From NCBI GenBank assembly GCA_025360525.1, contig JANYCA010000143.1:1-64000 (forward strand): a DNA stretch of 64,000 nt, read 5' to 3'. Source of the stretch: Chitinophagaceae bacterium. Its GTDB lineage: Bacteria > Bacteroidota > Bacteroidia > Chitinophagales > Chitinophagaceae. The notes below the pieces were generated by a model. That model worked only from the letters and a program-made list of their open reading frames with translations. It made no database searches and was not told the DNA's origin. A program made the position numbers and the translations under genes. Below are positions 34,944 to 44,193 of the stretch, in pieces; position 1 is the stretch's first letter; each line of letters opens with the position of its first letter.

Positions 34944-37700
34944 ATGAAATCAAATAGATCAATATTAACTATTGCCTTACTACTACTGGTGCTTTCCATA
35001 ATTTCTTTTGCATGGATTGGCAAGGAGGATACCATTGATTTTACAACACAAATAAAACCAATCATCAATAAACACTGTATATCCTGTCATGGAGGTGTAA
35101 AACAAAAGGGCGGGTTTAGTTTTTTATTCAGAGAAGAAGCAATGGCTATAACCGAATCGGGTCAGCCTGCCATTATCCCCGGCGAGCCGGGTAAAAGCGA
35201 ACTAATGCGGCGCATTACTCATAAGGACCCCGAAGAAAGAATGCCGTACAAACATGATCCTTTAACCAAAGAAGAAATTAACCTGTTTAGCAAATGGATA
35301 AAACAAGGGGCCAAATGGGGCGATCATTGGGCTTACACCCCCGTTAAAAATATTCCTGTTCCTAACCCAACTACTTTCTTTGGATTGATCAATAAAAAAA
35401 GCAGCTGGGCAAAAAACGAGGTAGATCTTTTTATTGAACAAAAATTAACTGAACAGAATCTTGCACCTTCTAAACAAGCCAATAAACAAACCCTATTACG
35501 CAGGGTAAGCCTCGATATTATCGGGATGCCGGCACCGGAAAATTTTGCTAGAAAATATTTGACTGATAACAGCGAATCAGCCTACACAACACTGGTAGAT
35601 TCATTGCTTGCCTTACCTCAATACGGCGAAAAGTGGACTTCCTTCTGGCTTGATTTAGCAAGGTATGCTGATACAAAAGGTTATGAACGGGATGTAAACC
35701 GCAACATATGGAGATACAGAGATTGGCTCATTCATGCGTTTAACGACGACAAGCCTTACGACCGATTTTTAACCGAACAAATTGCAGGTGATCTTTTGCC
35801 CAACCCTACAGATGATGATTATATAGCTTCTGCTTTTCATCGCAATACCATGACCAATGATGAGGGCGGCACGGATAATGAAGAGTTTAGAACATCCGCA
35901 GTAATGGACCGGGTTAACACTACCTGGCAGGCAACCATGGGTACCACTTTTGCCTGCGTACAATGTCATAGCCATCCTTATGATCCTTTTAAACATGATG
36001 AGTATTATAAATTCATGGCTTTTTTTAATGATACCAGAGATGAGGATACAGAGGCAGATTATCCGCTGTTGCGGCACTACAATGATTCAATGAAACAGGA
36101 GCTGGATAAAGTAGCCTACTGGATTCAACAAAATGACAATCCTGCAAAAGCAACAGAAGCATACACGTTTTTAAAAACCTGGCAACCCGCCATTAACTCA
36201 TTAACCGCCGATAGTTTTTTAAATGCAGAACTAAGCGATACCAAATGGCTGGCCCTCCGGAACAACGCTAGTTGCCGCTTAAAAAATGTGGAACTTCAAA
36301 ATAAAAATCAACTTATCTACCGCTACCAATCAACCATTAAGGGCGGCACCTGGACGATACATCTTGATAACCCAACCGGAAAAATTATTGCAACTATCCC
36401 TATAATGCCATCAAAAAATGGCTGGACGATCGCATCCTCCAACTTAATCGTTACATCGGGGCAGCATGATTTATATTTTGCCTACAGCAACCCAACCCTT
36501 GCTTCTTCCGAAGCAAACGGTGTTACATTTGATTGGTTTTATTTTACCGAAAAACTTTCAGGAGTAGATAAAAAAGGATTTGCTTCCAACAACGATGCCT
36601 ACTGGAAGCTACTCACGGCAAATGTACCCACCACTCCCATCATGATGGAAAATCCTGCTTCCCTTCATCGCAGCTCTTATGTATTTGAGCGGGGTAACTG
36701 GCTGGTAAAAGGTAAAAAAGTAAATGCGGATGTGCCACATTCATTAAACCCGTTTCCTGCCAATGCGCCAAAAAACAGGCTTGGTTTAGCCAGCTGGCTA
36801 ACGTCCGATCAAAATCCATTAACAGCCCGAACCCTGGTGAACCATATCTGGCAACAAATATTTGGAACGGGGTTGGCAGAAACACTGGAAGATATGGGGT
36901 CGCAGGGTATTGCACCAACGCATCCCGAACTGCTGGATTGGTTAAGCTATCGCTTGATGCATACAGATAAATGGAGTATAAAAAAACTAATCAAATCGAT
37001 TGTGCTAAGCGCCACATACCAGCAGGATGCTGCGGTAACACCCGCTGCATTACAAAAAGATACTTACAATAAATTCTACAGCCGTTCTTCCAGGGTTCGC
37101 TTAACAGCAGAGCAGTTGAGGGACCAGGCATTGTGTATCAGCGGTTTGATGAGCAGTAAAATGTATGGCCCTTCTGTTTATCCCTACCAGCCCAATGGCA
37201 TTTGGCTGTCGCCCTGGAGCGGTGAAACATGGGTACAGAGTAAAGGCGAAGATCAATATCGGCGGGCATTGTACACCTATTGGAAACGTTCTGCAGCCTA
37301 TCCCTCGATGATGGCCTTTGATGCCGTGTCAAGAGAAGTATGTACTGTAAGGCGAATCAGCACCAACACACCTTTGCAGGCGCTAACCACATTAAATGAT
37401 TCTGCTTACCTGGATATTGCAAGGCATTTTGCAAACCGTATGAAACAGCAGGGTGGAGTAGGTGCCAGCAATCAGATTGCAACGGGCTTCAGGCTGGCTA
37501 CCAATCATGCTATCGATGAAAAAAGTTTGCAGGCATTACTGAAATTATACAACACGGCCTTTAGCAGTTTCAAAAGCGACAGTAAAAAAATCAATAAAGT
37601 GATGGGCCCAAATACCGCTCCTTCCGGAGCTGAAACAGCAGCATTAACGGTGGTAGCAAACGTCCTTTTAAATTTAGATGAAGTGGTTACAAAAAATTAA
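34944..37700 (+). CDS. planctomycete-type cytochrome with DUF1549 and DUF1553
   Basis: Encodes 918 residues. The N-terminus is an export signal or anchor (about residues 7-25). A PSCyt1 cytochrome domain follows with heme site CISCH (Cys45, Cys48, His49) and a later Met-containing loop. DUF1549 spans about 155-370 and contains a second CXXCH (Cys338, Cys341, His342) within CVQCHSHPYDPF. A beta-rich insert (about 430-560) resembles a carbohydrate-binding module, and DUF1553 covers about 615-880 (NPLTARTLVNHIWQQIFG, TNTPLQALTTLND). The enzyme activity of this family is not established. It opens a four-gene cluster and needs cytochrome c maturation. Confidence 0.88.
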   Translation: MKSNRSILTIALLLLVLSIISFAWIGKEDTIDFTTQIKPIINKHCISCHGGVKQKGGFSFLFREEAMAITESGQPAIIPGEPGKSELMRRITHKDPEERMPYKHDPLTKEEINLFSKWIKQGAKWGDHWAYTPVKNIPVPNPTTFFGLINKKSSWAKNEVDLFIEQKLTEQNLAPSKQANKQTLLRRVSLDIIGMPAPENFARKYLTDNSESAYTTLVDSLLALPQYGEKWTSFWLDLARYADTKGYERDVNRNIWRYRDWLIHAFNDDKPYDRFLTEQIAGDLLPNPTDDDYIASAFHRNTMTNDEGGTDNEEFRTSAVMDRVNTTWQATMGTTFACVQCHSHPYDPFKHDEYYKFMAFFNDTRDEDTEADYPLLRHYNDSMKQELDKVAYWIQQNDNPAKATEAYTFLKTWQPAINSLTADSFLNAELSDTKWLALRNNASCRLKNVELQNKNQLIYRYQSTIKGGTWTIHLDNPTGKIIATIPIMPSKNGWTIASSNLIVTSGQHDLYFAYSNPTLASSEANGVTFDWFYFTEKLSGVDKKGFASNNDAYWKLLTANVPTTPIMMENPASLHRSSYVFERGNWLVKGKKVNADVPHSLNPFPANAPKNRLGLASWLTSDQNPLTARTLVNHIWQQIFGTGLAETLEDMGSQGIAPTHPELLDWLSYRLMHTDKWSIKKLIKSIVLSATYQQDAAVTPAALQKDTYNKFYSRSSRVRLTAEQLRDQALCISGLMSSKMYGPSVYPYQPNGIWLSPWSGETWVQSKGEDQYRRALYTYWKRSAAYPSMMAFDAVSREVCTVRRISTNTPLQALTTLNDSAYLDIARHFANRMKQQGGVGASNQIATGFRLATNHAIDEKSLQALLKLYNTAFSSFKSDSKKINKVMGPNTAPSGAETAALTVVANVLLNLDEVVTKN

Positions 37701-37764
37701 TTCGTAATATGGAATGCTGTAAAAACAACCTGATTTTTTCGTTCATCTTTAACCAATCTAAAGC

Positions 37765-39270
37765 ATGACCCAAAAAGAAATAAATACCCAACGCTTGGTG
37801 CAAGAAGCCATTCAGCACCATGCCCGGGTTAACTCACGGCGTCACTTTATAAAAGAAAGTGCCATGGGACTTGGTTCATTGGCATTAGGTGCATTGTTGG
37901 GAAGTTGCAGCAGTACTGCCGTTAACAATCCGGTTTCGTTTGACCCGGCACATCCTTTATTACCAAAGTCACCACCTTTTTTGGGCAAGGCCAAAAGTGT
38001 AATATACCTGCATATGGCAGGTGCGCCCTCGCAACTTGAATTATTTGATTACAAAGAGGAATTGATGAAAATGGATGGCCAGGATTGTCCACCGTCTTTG
38101 CTGGAAGGAAAGCGGTTTGCATTTATAAGGGGTGTACCAAAAATGCTTGGTCCGCAGGCGAAGTTTGCAAGGCATGGAAGCAGTGGTATCTGGATGAGTG
38201 ATAACCTTCCGCACCTGTCATCGGTTGTTGATGAAATATGTTTGTTAAAAGCAGTTACAACAGATCAGTTTAATCATGCACCTGCTCAGTTGATGATGCA
38301 AACTGGTTCGGCAAGATTAGGACGCCCAAGTATTGGCTCCTGGGTTACTTATGGCCTTGGTTCAGAAAATCAAAACTTACCGGGATTTGTGGTGCTTACC
38401 AGCGGCGGACAAAATCCCGATGCCGGTAAAAGTGTTTGGGGCAGTGGTTTTTTGCCCAGTGTTTACCAGGGTGTTCAGTGCAGAAGCGAAGGAGATACGG
38501 TATTGTTCATCAACGATCCGGAGGGTATTGACAGGGATGTAAGAAAGGCATCTATCGATGCAATTAACCAGGTAAATGAAGTAGAATATCAGCAGTATAA
38601 AGATCCTGAAATTCTTTCCCGTATTGCCCAATATGAAATGGCTTATAAGATGCAGATAGCTGCGCCCGAAGTGATGAATATCAACAATGAACCTGCCTAT
38701 ATACATGAAATGTATGGCACGCAGCCAGGCAAAGGATGCTTTGCAAACAACGCTTTGCTGGCAAGGAAATTAGTAGAAAAAGGGGTGCGCTTTGTGCAGC
38801 TTTTTGATTGGGGTTGGGATAGTCATGGCACCAATGCAGAGCTTGCCATCGACCTGGGCCTTGTAAATAAATGTAAACAAACCGATAAGGCAATTACCGC
38901 ATTAATACTGGATTTAAAGCAACGGGGCCTGTTAGATGAAACCCTGATTGTGTGGGGTGGAGAGTTTGGAAGAACACCCATGCAGGAAAACAGGGAAGGC
39001 AAAAAAATGCCTTTTAAAGGAAGGGATCATCATACAGAAGCATTTACCATGTGGATGGCGGGTGGGGGAATTAAAAAAGGATTTAGTTATGGAGAAACGG
39101 ATGAGATTGGCTATGCCGCCATCAGTGGCAAAGTAGAGCCCTTTGATATACAGGCTACCATCCTTAACCAGCTTGGATTTGATCATGAGCGTTTCACTTT
39201 CAATTTTCAGGGCAGGCCGTTTCGGTTAACAGATACAAGGGGAAAGGTGATTAACGAGATTATTGGTTAG
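37765..39270 (+). CDS. Tat-exported DUF1501 protein (sulfatase-like fold)
   Basis: Encodes 501 residues. A twin-arginine signal is at SRRHFIKES (Arg25, Arg26), and the following hydrophobic stretch ends ALLGSC, so it may be a Tat lipoprotein with Cys48. DUF1501 proteins belong to the alkaline phosphatase/sulfatase superfamily; here GWDSHGTNAE, WGGEFGRTPM and GRDHHTEAF give candidate metal-binding Asp, His and Glu residues. DUF1501 and DUF1549/DUF1553 genes are usually adjacent in planctomycetes and some Bacteroidota, as here. Tat export implies that it folds, perhaps with a cofactor, before leaving the cytoplasm. Confidence 0.9.
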   Translation: MTQKEINTQRLVQEAIQHHARVNSRRHFIKESAMGLGSLALGALLGSCSSTAVNNPVSFDPAHPLLPKSPPFLGKAKSVIYLHMAGAPSQLELFDYKEELMKMDGQDCPPSLLEGKRFAFIRGVPKMLGPQAKFARHGSSGIWMSDNLPHLSSVVDEICLLKAVTTDQFNHAPAQLMMQTGSARLGRPSIGSWVTYGLGSENQNLPGFVVLTSGGQNPDAGKSVWGSGFLPSVYQGVQCRSEGDTVLFINDPEGIDRDVRKASIDAINQVNEVEYQQYKDPEILSRIAQYEMAYKMQIAAPEVMNINNEPAYIHEMYGTQPGKGCFANNALLARKLVEKGVRFVQLFDWGWDSHGTNAELAIDLGLVNKCKQTDKAITALILDLKQRGLLDETLIVWGGEFGRTPMQENREGKKMPFKGRDHHTEAFTMWMAGGGIKKGFSYGETDEIGYAAISGKVEPFDIQATILNQLGFDHERFTFNFQGRPFRLTDTRGKVINEIIG

Positions 39271-39283
39271 CGGTGATGTGGTG

Positions 39284-39318
39284 GTGAATAGTGAACGGTG
39301 AATAGTCAATGGTCAATG
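39284..39318 (+). repeat. period-7 tandem repeat, GTGAATA type
   Basis: Five consecutive 7-bp units in exact register: GTGAATA, GTGAACG, GTGAATA, then GTCAATG twice. They are the reverse complement of the CATTCAC units found at 47.1 kb. Confidence 0.75.
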
Positions 39319-39407
39319 GTTGTCCTTTGTCCTTGCCTAAATAAGGTTTACCTGTTTCAATTTAATATTTAGTTCAGATTTTATCATTTCTAATTTATCA
39401 ACTATTT

Positions 39408-39428
39408 AATTATCAATTATCAATTATT
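39408..39428 (+). repeat. period-7 tandem repeat, AATTATC type
   Basis: Three 7-bp units (AATTATC, AATTATC, AATTATT) just before the TIM-barrel gene start. The same unit recurs at 47.1 and 48.75 kb. Confidence 0.7.
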
Positions 39429-39438
39429 CAATTTGTAA

Positions 39439-40368
39439 ATGGAACGCAGAGACTTTATCAAATCATCCACTTCAGCAACTTCAGCTATGCTGCTTTCACC
39501 CATGGAGATGCTTGCGGCAGCGCCTTTAGAGACAGCAAATACTCAAACCGGATTTAAGTTGAAAATACTGGCTACCAGCTGGGGCTATACTGGTTCTGTA
39601 GCAACTTTTTGTGCTAAAGTAAAAGCGGAAGGATATGATGGAATAGAAATGTGGTGGCCCACTGTACAGGCAGAGCAGGATGAACTGTTTGCTGCATTAA
39701 AAGCAAATCAGCTTGACATTGGATTTTTGGTGGCAGGCCACGAAAGTAACTATGCCCTACACCTGGAAACATTTAAAAAAATGTTGGCTGCTGCTGCCAA
39801 TAACAACATTCAAAAACCGCTATACATTAACTGTCATTCGGGCCGTGATTATTTTTCCTTTGAAGAAAATGCGGCATTGGTGAATTACGGCATATCCATT
39901 GCCCGACAAACAGGCATAAAAATTTGTCATGAAACCCACCGTTCCAGGATGTTGTTTGCATCTTCGGTTGCCAAAAAATATTTGCAGCAGATAGAAGGGC
40001 TCCGCCTCACCTTTGATGTATCTCACTGGTGCAATGTAAGCGAAAGTTTACTGCATGATCAGCCGGAAACGCTTGCGTTAACCTTGCCCCGGGTAGATCA
40101 CATACACGCCAGAATTGGCCATCCGCAAGGGCCACAGGTAAACGATCCAAGAGCTCCTGAATGGGAGGCGGCTGTAAAAGCACATTTTGAATGGTGGGAT
40201 GCTATTGTTGCGCTAAAGCAAAAACAGGGCGAAGTGCTAACGATCTTAACAGAGTTTGGTCCACCGGATTATATGCCGGTATTGCCTTATACAAAACAGC
40301 CCGTTGCCAATCAATGGGAAATAAATGTTTATATGCTGCATCTACTTCGTAAGCGTTATCAATTATAG
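39439..40368 (+). CDS. Tat-exported sugar phosphate isomerase/epimerase-like TIM barrel
   Basis: Encodes 309 residues. The N-terminus is a short twin-arginine signal (RRDFIKSS, Arg3 and Arg4, then a mildly hydrophobic run ending MLAAAP). The rest is a xylose-isomerase-like TIM barrel with candidate metal ligands in EGYDGIEMWW, INCHSGRDYF, CHETHRSR, TFDVSHWCN and TEFGPPDY. Such proteins isomerise or epimerise sugars or act on oxidised sugar derivatives; the substrate is unknown. A Tat signal places it outside the cytoplasm beside the exported DUF1501 and cytochrome proteins, so free rather than phosphorylated sugars are more likely. Confidence 0.87.
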   Translation: MERRDFIKSSTSATSAMLLSPMEMLAAAPLETANTQTGFKLKILATSWGYTGSVATFCAKVKAEGYDGIEMWWPTVQAEQDELFAALKANQLDIGFLVAGHESNYALHLETFKKMLAAAANNNIQKPLYINCHSGRDYFSFEENAALVNYGISIARQTGIKICHETHRSRMLFASSVAKKYLQQIEGLRLTFDVSHWCNVSESLLHDQPETLALTLPRVDHIHARIGHPQGPQVNDPRAPEWEAAVKAHFEWWDAIVALKQKQGEVLTILTEFGPPDYMPVLPYTKQPVANQWEINVYMLHLLRKRYQL

Positions 40369-40371
40369 ACT

Positions 40372-41790
40372 GTGATATTAACAATCAGCGAATTTATTGG
40401 TCGGTTGCATCCGTTGCTCGTGCATTTACCCATCGGTATTTTATTGGTGGCATTACTTTTTGTGGCGCTATTGAAAAAGGAGAAATACAAGGCTCTTAAA
40501 CATGCCCTGCCATTGGTGCTTTTTGCAGGCAGTTTATCTGCAGTTGCTTCCTGCATTACCGGTTACCTGCTATCCGCAACAGATGACTATGATACGGATT
40601 TGGTTAATTTTCATATGTGGATGGGTATTACTGTTGCAATACTTTCTGTGTTTTTATGGATACAGGTAAAATATGGCTGGCTGGTTAACAGCCGGAAAAT
40701 ATGGGCGCTTTCTTTATTTATTGGTGTTTTAATTACAGGTCATTTAGGTGGCTCATTAACCCATGGATCCGATTACCTGGCAACGCCTTTCAAAAATATT
40801 TTTTCCAAAGATTCTGTTGCGACAACTGCCATTAAGCCCGTAAAAAATATTGAAGAAGCCATTGTTTACAAAGATGTGATACAACCTATCCTTGAAACAA
40901 AATGTTATGCCTGCCATAACTCCACTAAGCAAAAAGGTTCTTTGCGGATGGATGAAATCGTATTGCTGATGAAGGGTGGAAAACATGGTGCAATCATTAA
41001 AATAAATGATCCGGATGGCAGTGAAATAATTAAACGATTGCTGTTGCCTGTTGACAATGAGCACCACATGCCACCCAAAGAAAAATCCCAGTTAAAAGAA
41101 AGCCAGATCGCATTGCTGCATTGGTGGATAAGCAATGGCGCCGATGTTTTAAAAAAAGTAAAAGACCTGCCGCAGCCCGATAAAATAAAGCCGCTGCTGC
41201 TTGCGCTGCAGCAAACAAATGCCGCCATGTCAGTACCTGTTGTTGAGCTAAAGCCTGTTAAAAAAGGAGATGAAAAAATTATTAATCAGTTAAAAAGCAA
41301 AGGGATTATAGTGGTGCCTGTGGCTCAAAACAGTAATTATTTATCAGTAAATTTTGTGACTAGCCCGATAGTGTCAGCTGATGACCTTGCTTTACTGGTG
41401 CAATTAAAAGATCAGGTACTTTGGTTGAAGTTAAATAATAGTACTATTGATAACAAAGGCCTGCAATCTGTTGCCCTGTTTACCAACCTTGCAAGGCTGG
41501 ATCTTTCTTATACAAAGATTACTGCAGTGGGTTTAAACAGCATTAAAAGCCTCACTGCATTGCAACAGCTCAACCTGGTGGGTACAAATGTTTCTGCACA
41601 GGCAATATTGAGCCTGAAGGATATTAAAACAATGTCCGGCATTTATCTTTATAAAACAGATATTACAGCCAATGATATCGCTACACTAAAGAAGAGTTTC
41701 CCCAAAACAATTCTTGATACAGGTGGATATCAGGTGCCAACATTAACCAGTGATACGGCCATGTTGAAATACAATTACACTGGTAAATAA
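40372..41790 (+). CDS. membrane-bound PSCyt1 cytochrome with leucine-rich repeats
   Basis: Encodes 472 residues from a GTG start 3 bp after the previous stop, so it is co-translated with the TIM-barrel gene. A DUF2231-like membrane part comes first (GRLHPLLVHLPIG, then four helices to about residue 130), followed by a periplasmic PSCyt1 cytochrome domain with heme site CYACH (Cys178, Cys181, His182) and EHHMPP as probable distal loop. The C-terminus (about 300-460) contains leucine-rich repeats (LARLDLSYTKITAVGLNSI and similar). It could be the membrane electron acceptor for the cluster's exported enzymes; this is inference from domain order. Confidence 0.87.
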   Translation: MILTISEFIGRLHPLLVHLPIGILLVALLFVALLKKEKYKALKHALPLVLFAGSLSAVASCITGYLLSATDDYDTDLVNFHMWMGITVAILSVFLWIQVKYGWLVNSRKIWALSLFIGVLITGHLGGSLTHGSDYLATPFKNIFSKDSVATTAIKPVKNIEEAIVYKDVIQPILETKCYACHNSTKQKGSLRMDEIVLLMKGGKHGAIIKINDPDGSEIIKRLLLPVDNEHHMPPKEKSQLKESQIALLHWWISNGADVLKKVKDLPQPDKIKPLLLALQQTNAAMSVPVVELKPVKKGDEKIINQLKSKGIIVVPVAQNSNYLSVNFVTSPIVSADDLALLVQLKDQVLWLKLNNSTIDNKGLQSVALFTNLARLDLSYTKITAVGLNSIKSLTALQQLNLVGTNVSAQAILSLKDIKTMSGIYLYKTDITANDIATLKKSFPKTILDTGGYQVPTLTSDTAMLKYNYTGK

Positions 41791-41810
41791 ATTATTGAAT
41801 TTAAATCATC

Positions 41811-43889
41811 TTATTTCCCCAGCGCTTTCTTATAGAGGTAATTATAGGTTTCTACCTGGGAGCGAATTTTTTTTGTGTTACGTGGGTTAACATACTGGTT
41901 GCCGAGTTCATTGTCCAGTTTTCTGGCTTTGGTATTGTCTGATAATTGTATCTGCAAAATATCTTTTAATTCCTGCTGAATTTGTTTTTCAAAAATGGGA
42001 CAGGCGGCTTCTACACGGTGGTCAATGTTCCGCACCATCCAGTCTGCTGAAGAAATAAATGTTTTTTCTAAACCGCCATTATGAAAAATCATGATCCTTG
42101 CATGTTCGAGGTATTCATCCACAATACTGATAGCTTGAACAGGAATTTTAAACTTGTTGTTTTCGGTAAGCATGCAAAAAATGCCCCGGATAACCATTCT
42201 AATTTCCACGCCGGCCCTGGCGGCTTCATATAATTCGGCAATCAAAATTTCATCACTAAGCGAATTCATTTTTAAAATAATGGAGGCAGCTTTGCCTGCC
42301 CTGGCTGCTCTTATTTCTTTTGCTATTAGTTGCAGCAATTGCCGGCGCATATTGGTAGGACAAACTATCAAAGTTTTACAGGCTTTTAAAAATTGTATCC
42401 TTGTTTTAGGCTGTTCCAGGTAATGAAAAATTCGGTTAACATCCGCCATAATATTCCTGTCGGAAGTAAGCAGACAATGGTCGCCATAAATTTTGGCGGT
42501 GCTTTCATTTAAGTTGCCGGTGCTCACAAAACCGTAATGAGTGGTTTGTTTGTTGATGACTCTTTTTATCAGGCATATTTTAGCATGTATTTTTAGGTTG
42601 GGTACGCCAATTAAAACTTTTACACCTGCTTCCTCCAGTTCTTCTTTCCATTCCAGGTTGGCCTCTTCATCAAATCTTGCTCTCAATTCAATTACAGCAG
42701 TCACCTGTTTTCCATTACGTACGGCGTTGGATAAGGCGTTGATGATTTTAGATCGGTTGGCGAGGCGATAGCAGGTAATTTTAATATGGGTGACATGCGT
42801 GTCGATAGCTGCTTCTCTTAATAAATCTATTACACTGTCAAAAGAATGAAAGGGGAAACTGAGCAATACATCTTTTTTCATTACCACACCTGTTACCTGC
42901 TTTTTGTTTTTTAACAGTGGATGTACAAACGGCTTTTTGCGGCTACTTTTTTGTGCGAAAACAGCCTCAGGAAAATTGATAAAATCCTTAAAATTATGAA
43001 TCCTTCCGCCTGGTATCAGGTTGTCTTTTTCACTTAACCCCAATCGTTTTACCAGGTAGGTTAACAGCGACGGGTCTATCTCTTTATCATAAATAAAACG
43101 AACCGGCTTACCCTTCTTACGGTTTTTTAACCCTCTTTCTATTTTCTGAATTAGCGACGTTGCAATGTCATTATCAATATCAATTTCTGCATCCCTTGTT
43201 ACTTTTATTATGTGTGAGGAAAATACATCGTAATTGAAATAAGAAAAAATATTTGGCAGGCAAAAACGGATAATATCTTCCAGCAAAATAATATGCTGCT
43301 CCTGTTGCTTCGAAGGCAGTTGAACAAATCTTGAGAGCCTGCGTGCCGGTACAGATACCAATGCAAATCGTTGCGGAATACTCTTATCTTGTTTCGATAA
43401 TTTGCAGGCCAGGTAAATAGATTTATCGCTTAGCGTGGGAAAAGCCTGAATACTTTCAATCATCAGCGGAACAATACTGCTGCGGATTTCTTCATTAAAA
43501 TAATCCAGCACAAATTTTTGCTGCACCCCGGTTAATTGCTTTTCTGTAATTAGAAATATTTTTTGCTTTTTAAGTTCACGAAGAATTTCATTCCATATCC
43601 GGTCAAATTCCTTTTGTTGTTCTATTACTTTTTCCTGTATTTCCTCTAATATAATGCCGGGAGATACTTCGAGGTGCATATTGCCTTTGTTACCCACTTC
43701 AATCATCCGCTTTAGCGTGGCAACCCTTACCCTGAAAAACTCATCTAAGTTGTTAGAAAATATGCCCAGAAATTTGATGCGTTCCCTCAATGGAACCGTA
43801 TCATCGGCTGCTTCCTGCAATACCCGGCTGTTAAATGATAACCAACTAATATCCCTGATAATTGTTTTTTGATTTTTTATCCTGTTCAT
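41811..43889 (-). CDS. ppk1: polyphosphate kinase 1
   Basis: Encodes 692 residues, standard length. The PPK N-terminal four-helix domain begins with ISWLSFNSRVLQEA, and two phospholipase-D-like catalytic domains follow. The autophosphorylated His lies in LKIHAKICLI (His435); the second catalytic His region is HGGLEKTFISSADW and IDHRVEAACPI. The enzyme reversibly makes inorganic polyphosphate from ATP, usually at the membrane. With ppx on the same strand 7 kb away it would set the polyphosphate pool. It converges on the cytochrome module, with 20 bp between stops. Confidence 0.96.
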   Translation of the reverse strand: MNRIKNQKTIIRDISWLSFNSRVLQEAADDTVPLRERIKFLGIFSNNLDEFFRVRVATLKRMIEVGNKGNMHLEVSPGIILEEIQEKVIEQQKEFDRIWNEILRELKKQKIFLITEKQLTGVQQKFVLDYFNEEIRSSIVPLMIESIQAFPTLSDKSIYLACKLSKQDKSIPQRFALVSVPARRLSRFVQLPSKQQEQHIILLEDIIRFCLPNIFSYFNYDVFSSHIIKVTRDAEIDIDNDIATSLIQKIERGLKNRKKGKPVRFIYDKEIDPSLLTYLVKRLGLSEKDNLIPGGRIHNFKDFINFPEAVFAQKSSRKKPFVHPLLKNKKQVTGVVMKKDVLLSFPFHSFDSVIDLLREAAIDTHVTHIKITCYRLANRSKIINALSNAVRNGKQVTAVIELRARFDEEANLEWKEELEEAGVKVLIGVPNLKIHAKICLIKRVINKQTTHYGFVSTGNLNESTAKIYGDHCLLTSDRNIMADVNRIFHYLEQPKTRIQFLKACKTLIVCPTNMRRQLLQLIAKEIRAARAGKAASIILKMNSLSDEILIAELYEAARAGVEIRMVIRGIFCMLTENNKFKIPVQAISIVDEYLEHARIMIFHNGGLEKTFISSADWMVRNIDHRVEAACPIFEKQIQQELKDILQIQLSDNTKARKLDNELGNQYVNPRNTKKIRSQVETYNYLYKKALGK

Positions 43890-44181
43890 ATTGTAAGTAC
43901 CGTTTCACAATAGAAAACTGCCTATGTGCAAATGCCGGTTTTGTTGAAAAATGAATGTTGTTTAAACACCCGTTAATAATTTTGAGATGGATAAAATTAA
44001 CTATTTTACCGTAACGCCTGTATTAAATCTTGATCAGTGTTTCTAAATGTTTAGTAAGCTGTAGAATCTTAACGGAGGTATTTGTTTCTTTATTAAACTG
44101 GTAACAGTATGGCTCTTTTTATTGTAAACTACGATATTAAAAACATTGGCGGCATGTGAAATACATCATCTACAAAATCCC
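43890..44181. other. divergent intergenic region
   Basis: About 290 bp between ppk1 and prfB. AT-rich, with no gene or repeat recognised apart from the prfB promoter element at its right end. Confidence 0.45.
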
Positions 44182-44189
44182 TATTTTTG
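44182..44189 (+). promoter_or_regulatory. -7 element TATTTTTG for prfB
   Basis: Perfect TAnnTTTG, ending 4 bp before the prfB ATG at 44194. Transcription from it would begin at or next to the start codon, giving a leaderless or nearly leaderless mRNA. Confidence 0.55.
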
Positions 44190-44193
44190 CGCT

